Assembly (NCBI GenBank): GCA_013423325.1
Contig: BLJB01000008.1
Span: forward strand, 266,066-330,065
Direction of reading: 5' to 3'
Length of the DNA: 64,000 nucleotides
Source of the DNA: Usnea hakonensis
Lineage: Eukaryota; Ascomycota; Lecanoromycetes; Lecanorales; Parmeliaceae
Shown here: one piece after another, positions 55,212 to 64,000 of the stretch
How positions within the stretch are numbered: position 1 is the first letter of the stretch
Layout of the letters: every line of letters begins with the position of its first letter
Program-made: the position numbers and the translations under genes
The notes under the pieces: model-generated
Told to the model about the DNA's origin: nothing
Seen by the model: only the letters and a program-made list of their open reading frames with translations
Databases searched by the model: none

Positions 55212-55694
55212 CTCCTGCTTTTCCAACAGCTTTTTCTTCAGCGTCAGTGCTCTTCGCTTCCAATCAGTTGTTCATTGCGGTCATAGGTAGGTTACTTACA
55301 TGTTACCTCTGATTTTCCTGAGACTGAATTACTCTGGATAGTTGGTGTTGTCAATTGTATCTTCGAGACACTCATCGATTTCGCTTTGTATGATAGTTTT
55401 AAGATGAGTTATATCAGTCTCCGATTTGATGATGGAGAATGTCGAGCTTAAGTCATTCCTGTCTGCCCACAAAGTCGAAGCAAGTAATGGGAAGTCCCCT
55501 GGTAGGAAGACTGAGTGCTTGTAGCGCTGCTAAGACACGAAGGGTTACCAACCATGTAAAGCGTGGGCTTTCTAGATGCCATGAGCGCTCATGCAATCAA
55601 TACCCAACGGATCTTCTTCAACCTCAGAGAACTACAGTAGTGTCATATCACACCCCTTCGCGACAAATATCGCCGTCCTCTGATTCCTAGAGTT
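55212..55694. other. Intergenic, nothing recognised
   Basis: Short ORFs only; no supported feature. Confidence 0.4.
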
Positions 55695-56209
55695 TCACAG
55701 CGGAATTGCAACTCCCCCATTGTCGTCCGGGTTCAAATCAGCTTCTTTGACGGAAGTTTGCTCAATTGGGACTGGGGAAATTTGAGCAGCGGCGGCGGCA
55801 ACTCCAGCGTCAGGATGGGGGGTTGATTTGGGCTCAGCTTCATGTGCGGTGGCGGCAGCGGTATTATCAGCTTCGAGAGCTGGCTTTCCAGAAGTGTCAG
55901 CTTTGTCATCAGCAGGGACAGTCCATCTCTTGTCTTTATTTGCTGAGTCAAAGTCTTTCAGGGATTCGGTGGCACGGTCTTCGACATTCAACTCGGCAAA
56001 TCTGGATCCTCCCCAACCTTCTTGGGAAGTCCCGTTCAAAGCATCAGACTCAGCATTTCCCTTAGCAGGTGCGGACTCTCCCCAATCATCTTGAGAACGA
56101 CCAATCCAAGCATCGGACTCAGTATTTTTTACGGCAGCTTCATTGCCAGCGTTGGAGAAATCTTCGTCGGGCTCCGTGACAGCATAGAGCTCATCGTCAT
56201 TATTATCCT
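55695..56209 (-). CDS. Acidic, disordered protein with internal repeat (3' exon of a hypothetical gene)
   Basis: On the minus strand, an exon seems to start after a CTAG acceptor at about 56209. It runs 170 codons to a stop at 55695. It is Ala/Asp/Glu-rich and low-complexity. It contains two imperfect copies of ESDA..G.SQ(D/E).WGES: one reads ESDAWIGRSQDDWGES, the other ESDALNGTSQEGWGGS. No initiator codon precedes them in frame, so a 5' exon upstream is needed. I could not identify it with confidence. The family is unknown and the region is probably unstructured. Confidence 0.4.
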
Positions 56210-57385
56210 AGCTCAGAGAGCTCTGGGTAATCGAGAGTATAGTAGTTGGCGTGTCAATTCCTCTAATAGATTTTTTCTCGTAGCCAGCCTGAAACTGTCT
56301 CCTTTGATGGAATTGAGACTTCTGGTGAAGGAGAAACCTGCAATAGGCTTCAGGAACTGAACTTCAAGAATGGAAGAAAAGAAGAGTAGAAGACCTTGTG
56401 ATCTCAAAATTGAAGAAAGTACGCGGCTACAGATGGTGGGGAGCAGCCGCTTGATGGACTAATTGATAGATAATCACTCCAGAGAGACCCATAGGCAAGG
56501 GTTGAACTACCCACCCATTTGCTCCCCTTGCCTGTCTGATTCCTGTGCCATTGTGGCCGAAGTTCATGGACTGACTGGTAGTGGAACATAGCGGAGGATG
56601 TGGTCGAGTCTGCCAGCTCCCGCCGCTGGGTTTGGGGCTGAAATTTCTTGAATGTCGATTGAAGCAAGGATACCACAATCTTCTCTCCAGGCTAGTTGAA
56701 TACCAGTCGTCGACGTACATGAGGTCTTCCCGGAGCGCCGTAATATTTCATTATAGATTCGCGACTTCCAGGGCACAGTCACCCGGAATTCGCTAGCTGG
56801 GGTATCTTGGTGCTTTTGTGTTTCCAATATTCCCTTCTCGGGTCTCACGTGAGTTGTCTGGATTCTGGTCGAGTGTACTTGAGTTTTCTGTGATTTGTAG
56901 ACTGTCAAGAAGGGTACGGATACGTAGTGACTGGTGGGGCGAGATCTTAAAGTCCGGGTATTCAAACATCGAAGACTTCACGATGCACCTAACGCAATGG
57001 CGTGTGGTTGCAAAGCACGGGGGTTTTCCTGGGAGATTTAGCTTGAGTCGTGTCGACGATGGAATTCAGGAAGCGCTCAATGGCTTCTCCTGAGGGGGGA
57101 ACGGTGAGGTCTTCCCCTAGATTCTTCGTCCGATACGCTCGCAAACGATTGGACTATAAGGTGTGGTAGTATTGCGTCATGGGTCTCTTCAGTGAAAACG
57201 TTAACGCTCTTGCCCGTTCCCAAAATGATTGTCTCCCTAGCATCCCCAATTTCCATGCCTGGCTGGGCACGCGATATATGAGGTGGAAGATGTAGATTGA
57301 GAGCTACTATAAAAGCTCATGGTCTTTTTCAAGGATGAACACGTCCGACCCGACATCTGGTGGAGCTGCCGCGCTTTCCGTGTAG
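56210..57385. other. Region with unsupported minus-strand ORFs
   Basis: Minus-strand ORFs at 56404-56720 and 56564-56965 overlap in different frames; none has a domain. A 5' exon of the gene ending at 55695 may lie here. Confidence 0.3.
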
Positions 57386-57610
57386 TTACAGAGTAACAAC
57401 GTACGCCTTGTCAGATTTCAGAGAGTAAGCAAGTTCTTGAGGATGTTTCAGTGCGTAGTCGGAGCCAAAACCCTTGTAGACCGCAGCAGTCATAGTAAAC
57501 CCCGCAGACTTAGACCCGTATTGCCCGTTCCAGTGAGAGACGTAAAGATCTTCTTGGGCTTGGGCAATTCGTAACAGGCTGCCAACAACAAAGATCTCAT
57601 ATTCTCTCAT
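57386..57610 (-). CDS. Small conserved-looking hypothetical protein
   Basis: 74 residues from the ATG at 57610: MREYEIFVVGSLLRIAQAQE, DLYVSHWNGQYGSKSAGFTM, TAAVYKGFGSDYALKHPQEL and AYSLKSDKAYVVTL in sequence. The mix of aromatic and glycine residues and the absence of low complexity make it look like a real folded protein rather than a chance ORF. It may be a complete small protein or the last exon of a larger one. No function is assigned. Confidence 0.5.
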   Translation of the reverse strand: MREYEIFVVGSLLRIAQAQEDLYVSHWNGQYGSKSAGFTMTAAVYKGFGSDYALKHPQELAYSLKSDKAYVVTL

Positions 57611-57921
57611 AAAACGACTCCGATGCTTTTGTATGGGGAAGATTTGTCCTTTCTCGTCGTTTTTATCTTGGTGATGGAGCCACAGTTGATCCCCTTCGTT
57701 GATTCGTAAGGATTTATGAATTCATATACTTCCCCTCCTCTCTATAAAGGACAGAGTATGCTGTAATTATGAAATGGATGAACTGAGTAGGTTTGGCTAC
57801 AAAAGAGTGCCTTGAAATTGATTTTCTATTGCCCATCTTCAGCGGCTGGGACCACAAAGTTTCAGAATATGGCTTTGATAGCGATGTTTGGTAGCGTTGT
57901 GGGACATTTCTTATTCCAGGG
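57611..57921. other. Intergenic, nothing recognised
   Basis: About 310 bp between two small minus-strand ORFs; AT-rich promoter-like sequence upstream of 57610. Confidence 0.4.
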
Positions 57922-58269
57922 CTAAGGAAACGGTTTCTCGCTTTGTGCTTTTGCCGTCTTGGTGGATTGATCTGCTTGTGCTTCTTTAGCTATGTTGATA
58001 AATTGATTTTGATCTTTGGGGCTGCTGTTCGGCTCCGTTGACGCAGGGCGCTGAACGTCTGTTCTTTCACTAGTATCAGAGTAGTCGCTGTAACAGTCAA
58101 GAGTGGAAATAACTTCTTCTCTCTCTCTCTCTCGTCCTTCTTCTCCCTTTCCTCTCCTCTCCTCTCTTTCGGGGGCCTCCCCAGCGCCCTCGCCAGACTC
58201 ACTCCTCACATTCTCACCATCCAAAACTTGCTCGGCCGACATGGCCACATCTTTATTGCTGTCAGACAT
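57922..58269 (-). CDS. Highly charged small hypothetical protein
   Basis: An open frame of 115 residues starting MSDSNKDVAMSAEQVLDGEN. It passes into an Arg/Glu/Gly-rich tract (EREERRGKGEEGREREREEV), encoded by a purine-rich repeat, then a polar tail. The protein is probably disordered. The simple-sequence tract could make this a chance ORF, but the ATG context and the non-repetitive ends favour a gene. No family recognised. Confidence 0.4.
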   Translation of the reverse strand: MSDSNKDVAMSAEQVLDGENVRSESGEGAGEAPEREERRGKGEEGREREREEVISTLDCYSDYSDTSERTDVQRPASTEPNSSPKDQNQFINIAKEAQADQSTKTAKAQSEKPFP

Positions 58270-61200
58270 GATGCTTATGAAGAAGGCAGTGATGACGAAG
58301 ATGGATATGGATTTGCTGATGATGGTGATACGAATGTGTGATATGGAATGTGTGGTGGAAAGAGTCTTCTGAACTGAGTTCTTCGATGGTCAATGGCCAA
58401 CTTATTCATTCTTGATGAAGTCAAAGTTGACAGCTTCCCTTTTGCGGCCGTTCACAACATACTGATGCCGAATCCCTAGTCGTGTAACTCCACGACGCAA
58501 TACTTTTCAGGACTTGCATTCAGTCTCTCGTTCAGTGAAGTCCTCGATCACGCTTTTCGATGAGAAGTTCCAAAGGACTGATCCCGGGAGTGGTAACTCA
58601 AGGTTGAGAGCAGCTTTACCCGGACTTTGCTCCCTGTCGTGCCTGCTAAAAGATTGTATCGATCAACTTGAGATATCATACTGGAATATCAGTGAGCTCT
58701 ATAGTCGTATAGTGGGTGTCCGTCGTACTCCTCCTTTAGAGCTTTGATTAGAGCATTCAATCGGCTTTTGTAGGCAGGCATTGTGGAGATCGTTTTTGAT
58801 GAACAGGTTCTTCGTAAGGGAGAGAAAATAACAGTGTATTGCTAGTTGAAAGTTTTAGGTTGAAAAATCATCTCAAGGACGAAGAAGCAATGGGCAAATG
58901 ATCGATGCCCGCAATTATTCCCGTCTCGGTACTTGCTAAGATAATGCTTGGAAGATTGAAAACCTCCCCAACCGGACGGGAAATGGAAATTGATGACCGA
59001 ACTATTAGGTATAACGCAGTGTGTGATGCAAGTGAAAATTTCCATCACTCTCACGTTGTTCACATCTTTCCACCGGTCTGCCCGCACCTCTTCTGCTGAG
59101 TTGTAGTCCATTACTCAAGGAGTTCTTGACTGTTGAACAACGCTTACATAGCTTCGTATATTTGGTAATTGATGATCAGAATGGTTTCGAAAGTATGTAC
59201 TATGCCGGGAAGAATTTCAAGGCTATCATCCGGGCTTGATGGGAATTGTCTCGTAATTGCAGCGGGAAGCGTTGATTGCTTCTTCGGCAAATCGCAGAGT
59301 ACTTGAAGTTCTAGGAAGTGCTCGAAATCGAAAATTGAGGCTGATGAGACCTTGACTGGAGAGCTTGCTTAGCAATATCGGCATACATTGAATGGGCAGC
59401 GTCGCTAAGCCTGCTTCGAATTAGATTCTATGATGGCGAGATAGCAATTAGCTGCATTGATTCCTCTCGGACCCTAATAATCGGAGTAATTGATTCGGGA
59501 CTGTTCTTCGATGCGTTCAAGTATTAAATTATGATCGTAGCGAGCGTTAGCACAACCTTTATCGTGAAATTTGCCTACGGCCTTTTCGTGACCACACTTC
59601 CTGCAAAATCTTGGTATTTTTGACCTAGCCTTTTCAAAATAGGCAACGACTAGAAGTCATCTCGATACGGGCTTCACATGGCTCGCAAGTGTCTATGAGC
59701 TTAACCAGTAGGCCGAGGACCGTATCGACGGGCATAGCTGGAGTCGCGGGGGAAGGGAGTACGGGGTGGGAGTGCCTCTTGTAGGCCTCCGAGGCCGATG
59801 TTCATAGCTGTTGCAGTCTGCGCTTCAATCAAGGGGATGCTCGTGGTTCTTGAAAGATAGACTGCAGGTTACTATCAGTACGTGACACCAGGTAATAGAG
59901 CAAAGAAGGACTTGCGGTATTTGACTTTGTACGGATGATCTAGATCTCGGTCTTCCGCTTGTTGGTCTCATTGAAGAATATATTGGCTTCTGAGATTACT
60001 TGCTTCTGCATCATTCTCATCCTGAGCTTGTTTTCATCGACGAGCTTAGCGAGATTAATAACTTGTCCTTTGACGTATAGATGAATCATGGGTCATCCCT
60101 CATAGGGTCATTATCCGTCCTTCAACCAGGTTTTGGAAATCGATGCTTCCATAAAGCCTCCGGTGGGGCGTACAGAGGAACAGAAGGCCTCCGAACTGTG
60201 ATTTCGATAAGAATCTGCAAAAAAGAACAGATATGTAGACTTTCAACACCTCATGTAAAAGTACATATCCAGTGCAAACCTCTCCATTATCATGATCTTG
60301 CAAGCAGCCCACACAGATGCAGAGGTTCGGCAAAGTCCTGGCGGTTGACCAGTGATGATTTTATCAGTGGCTGGGCGTACCTTGTAAGCTCATCTCTTCA
60401 GCGGCCTGTAAGGTGTAATGATCGCTCTACTCTTGCTTGTGAACGAGCACGGGGTCACCCGGCAGTTGTGTCTCTACTAAGAAGTAAGTCAACTTTCTCT
60501 CGAAGCTCTCTCTCCACCTTAGGTATACTGTACCTACCGGGATAGCGTATATATTAACATCAGCACCTCTAAATCCGCTGGTAAGACGATGCTGTACGAG
60601 TGTATTTGATTAGGCCCTAGCCCAATTAGCATCTTCTTCACCGATAATTCATACGTTGTGTTGAGATACCTACATATGACATTGGATTCAGTGCTCTTGG
60701 TATCACCTTTCCATTTACAGTCACCAAGTCGTAACTACCAATCGGTGTCACATTCATCAATGGGAGAGATGGATGTCCTCGAACGTTGATAGGTTCTCAT
60801 AATGATGAGCCTTGGCCGTGAAATAAATGCTGAGATCGATATCACTATACCAAATGAACGAAATCGTGCTGCACCATTTTCACGTACCGCTCCAACAGAA
60901 TCTACAAGTCCCTTGACTATCTTGCATTCACGGACTTCCAAGAAAGCTTTACTTGCCATCACTCACCCTTTCGAGCAAAACAATCGTTCTAAGGCATATG
61001 AGTCTCAGGATTCCGTACCCAGATGTTGGCTAGCGGAGTGGCCTTGGTATCAGTGCACCAACACTGGTCTTGTTGAAGGAATCTTTCCTAAAAAAAGCGG
61101 TACATTCGGAGTGAGAAATTGATTGTGAGACTTGAATAGAAGCTGAAGGCATCTTAGTATCTGCATCCGTTGGTGTCCTTCCCCGTGCCACATATTTGGC

Positions 61201-62603
61201 GTAGACGGCTGCATTGCACCGTCAATTTGTATATTCCAGTTGCCGCTTAGTCTTGTATTAGCCAGTAACTCAACGGTCTCGCGGCGTCACATAAAATCAG
61301 GCTCCGCCACTCCAATAAGATTGAATTGTTGAAGAGTTCCAACGCGGTCAAAGATTTTCATATCACTGACAACGTTGTGACCAACCAGTTGGTGAATGAG
61401 GGGTGTGCCAGGCAGCAACCTCTTCGGCATCTTACTGACACAGTGTCCGGAGATCGTAGAGGCTGTGTCTCACGGAAAAGTGGTGCTGATGGAGGCGTCG
61501 GTGGAGGAGTATGAGGGTTGAGGAGTCGTGGATCGCGCTTATTGGGTAGCAGAGCGTGCTCGTGGATTCTCATTCACGGCGGTAGTAGCGAAGTTGAGTA
61601 GTAATTGGAATTGAGATCTAGCTGTGCGAATGTGGGTCTTCAAACAATCTCTTTTGATTGGGGTATGTATCATTAGTGACGATATGAACTTTGTGGTAAG
61701 CTTAAAGTTCTCAACGATCAGCTTATTCGGGGTCGTGGATAAGGAAGGATACAACAGTAGATCTGCTACAAGCTGATTAGCATCTGCTTACATTGGCTAT
61801 ACATACCTCTCTTCACGTTGGGTAAAGACCGTTGCATAAATGGAGTCATGAGGAACGAGTGGGCAATGACACGACCTTGTTGGACAAAAAATTATTGAAT
61901 ATTTTGCAAATGATCTGTAGGCAACACTCGAGAAACCTGAGAGCCTCTTCCAAATGAACTTGAAGTTGATATAGAGGCAGAATCATTGTCATCAAAAGTC
62001 CTCCTTATCGCTTGCCCGGTAGAGCAGGAAGTCGAGCAGGATAAATCTATGAGGTTGGGAGGCGATCATAAGTAGTGAAATAAAATCAAATGCGTGCTTC
62101 TAGATCACGGTCAATGGTATCGTTGCCTTGATTTCCAAAGCACCTTATGTAGACAAAGCAGAAATGTGCAAATAGATATATGTATATTAAAGGAATAGAT
62201 ATAGTAGTTGGTAGTTGGTAGATGCAGCTGGGACATGATTTCGGAAAGACGGAGATGAAGTGCTCGTAGGAGAAAGACATTTCTGGCCATGAGTGACTGT
62301 TTGGAATTGGGTGAATGGAAAAAGTGATTTTTCTGACTGTTGCTTGCCAAGTGTATGAGAATGATGATTGGTTTCTACTTCAGCAAGAAGTTGAACAGGC
62401 AGTGCGCCATGATGGTAACTGAAGTTAGATGAAATAAGTATATCGAGGTAGTAGGAAGCAACCCCCATCCCGGTCCCTCTCGTACCTTGTACAGCAAGCC
62501 GTTCCACATCCTGCTCCACCTACTAGCCCCCCATTGCTCCTTGGCATATCTTTTAAGTCCGTGAGCGCAATACTCGCCTGTCTCAAATGTCTGCGACGCA
62601 TTC
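58270..62603. other. 4.3-kb gene-poor region with coding-like fragments
   Basis: No complete gene could be built. On the minus strand, stretches that read like exons are found near 60960-60890 (ASKAFLEVRECKIVKGLVDS before a GTACGT donor), 60090-59940 (MIHLYVKGQVINLAKLVDEN and RMRMMQKQVISEANIFFNET) and 59850-59706 (TAMNIGLGGLQEALPPRTPF before a stop). They lie in the right order for one minus-strand gene but an in-frame TAG and unclear splice sites block assembly. The flanks at 58270-59700 and 61000-62603 hold nothing recognisable. Confidence 0.3.
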
Positions 62604-64000
62604 TATCCCATGGATTGGCAAACCTGGTTCAATAAAGGCTTGGCATTCCCCCACCAAAAAAAATACCAAATCCACCAAATCTATCTATATGGAATGGCCA
62701 TGATATGCTCATTCCAGTACCCTATATAATTATATATATAGATCTTATATAGCTTATATCTAAATAGACTCCTTGGGACTCGCTCTCGTCGCTTCCCCTT
62801 GGCTAAAACCGAATTATTTGATAGCTCCGAAAGAGGCTTTCTAGGCCTTGCTAGGGCTACTTTTCTCCCTGCATATGAGCAAGGCACGCATGCCTGAGGC
62901 TTCCTACCTATACGAAATATCCTACCATAGTCCATTACGACTGCCGGATATACTCGTGTTAATAGAGAGTACTTGATTGTAGAGGTTTTTCCACGGGGAT
63001 ACTCCGAATGCTCGAATAATTAGCTAGTAAGTTAAATACGAAACTCCCTATAGCTATGGGTCTTCTAGAAGAGTTTCTTTACTCTTTCTACTCTTTTAGG
63101 CTTCTAAAGAGCTATTTTATAGCTATTAGTAATAGTAGTATCCAATAGAAAATACTATAGTAGTTTCTAACTCTTGAAATGGACTCTTTATATACTGTAA
63201 TAATAGCGTAATTAGTCTATATTATCTATACCATTCATGTAGTGATTATACTGATCAATAAACTCAGGAATAAGAAGCTCTTTTCGGGCTTTATCTAGAC
63301 TAAATACAGCTCGAGAAGTACGTATATTTATGGCTGTTTTAGCCGGCCGACGACGTAATCTCTTAATTTTTTTCTGGCTATTCGATATAGTAGTTATAAA
63401 GAGTACTATATTCTAATCCTTCCAGGCTAATTCGAGTACTCGCTTATCCTCGGAGAGATAGCCATATAATTTGCCCTAGTCTAGGCCTATATTCTACTTG
63501 TTTCTCAGGTCTAGAAGCCTAGAATCTATGCCTCGGTTCGACTCTTTCGATACTTGTGCTTGCTGTACCTGAGTACCGTCCGTGGCCTCTAGATCCTCTC
63601 GTCTTGTTGTAGAGGTACGTATAGTCCCTATAGCCCCAAACCCTTCCTTATCAAGCTGTATTAGAAGCCGGGCTGATATAAAGAGGTTATCTAGCTATAT
63701 AATGTGGAAGTGGTCTTTATTAATACCCTCTTAGGTAACTAGATCTAGAACTACCGCCTGGGTTTTTGTAAACCCTAGTTAATTAGTCTAATAATTATCT
63801 AGATCCTGAGGCCTATCCCCCCTATTTTGACCCTTAGTATGAAATAACTAGTCTAATATATAACCCTGATTGGCTAAGACCCAGATCTTGAAGCCTTCCG
63901 GAGTTGGTTTACTCGGAATATTCACGATCTCTTTGGTACTGTCAAGGACTAGACATAGATCGATGGATTATTGTATACTAGGGACTAGGCTAGATATACA
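62604..64000 (-). mobile_element. RIP-decayed piggyBac-type DNA transposon, copy 2 (partial)
   Basis: The element starts with the same TATCCCATGGATTGG end followed by GGTTCAATAAAG as copy 1. It lies in inverted orientation and runs off the window. Minus-strand translation gives the same C-terminal pieces: FRIGRKPQACVPCSYAGRKV, ARPRKPLSELSNNSVLAKGK and YWNEHIMAIP. It continues with degraded STQR and MNGIDNTD regions and then the DDE-domain part. This copy keeps CVPC where copy 1 has CVPY, but other Cys positions read Tyr. It lacks the nested LTR, showing the original sequence at that site. Numerous stops make it inactive. Confidence 0.78.

Overview
The window comes from a filamentous ascomycete (Pezizomycotina; Leotiomycetes is my guess, not proven). 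The evidence is genes split by short GT-AG introns of about 45-120 bp, typical fungal families (DUF7580, Fungal_N and DUF7708/NACHT STAND proteins, fungal rhodopsin-like receptors, 2EXR/DUF7730), and AT-rich transposon copies whose ORFs carry many TAG/TAA stops and Cys-to-Tyr changes, as repeat-induced point mutation (RIP) produces. I see no bacterial-style operons, CRISPR arrays or rRNA, and no tRNA.

Layout. 0-7.6 kb is a housekeeping block: a COX17 copper chaperone, an ALG6-type glucosyltransferase, a nucleolin-like NSR1/gar2 protein with a 5'UTR intron, and a tail-anchored unknown. 8.5-22.5 kb is accessory: a Fungal_N-domain protein, a 2EXR/DUF7730 protein, a tiny membrane protein, a secreted four-cysteine protein followed by a broken paralogue, and a divergent pair made of an 828-residue C2H2 protein and a disrupted DUF7580 gene. 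24-42.4 kb holds metabolic and membrane genes: an amino-acid/choline permease, a GNAT acetyltransferase, a BBE-type FAD oxidoreductase, a rhodopsin-like receptor, an SDR and a small four-helix membrane protein, plus two F-box-like paralogues about 10 kb apart.

42.7-45.1 kb is a RIP-decayed piggyBac-type element. Nested in it is a solo LTR, which contains the assembly gap and has 5-bp target-site duplications. 46-51 kb carries a secreted protein and a 984-residue NLR-like DUF7708-NACHT-ankyrin gene. 51.85-53.33 kb is the most striking object: a 1.46-kb Copia-type element with near-identical 166-bp LTRs, a perfect 5-bp target-site duplication, an intact Gag ORF, a minisatellite and no pol, i.e. 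the architecture called TR-GAG in plants. 53.4-62.6 kb is gene-poor, with small hypothetical ORFs and coding-like fragments. From 62.6 kb to the end is a second, inverted piggyBac-type copy that runs off the window.

Few genes here look functionally linked. The recurring themes are fungal self/non-self type modules and their decay, and repeat invasion followed by RIP. Intron borders were placed by eye from splice consensus and frame continuity, and may be off by a few bases.
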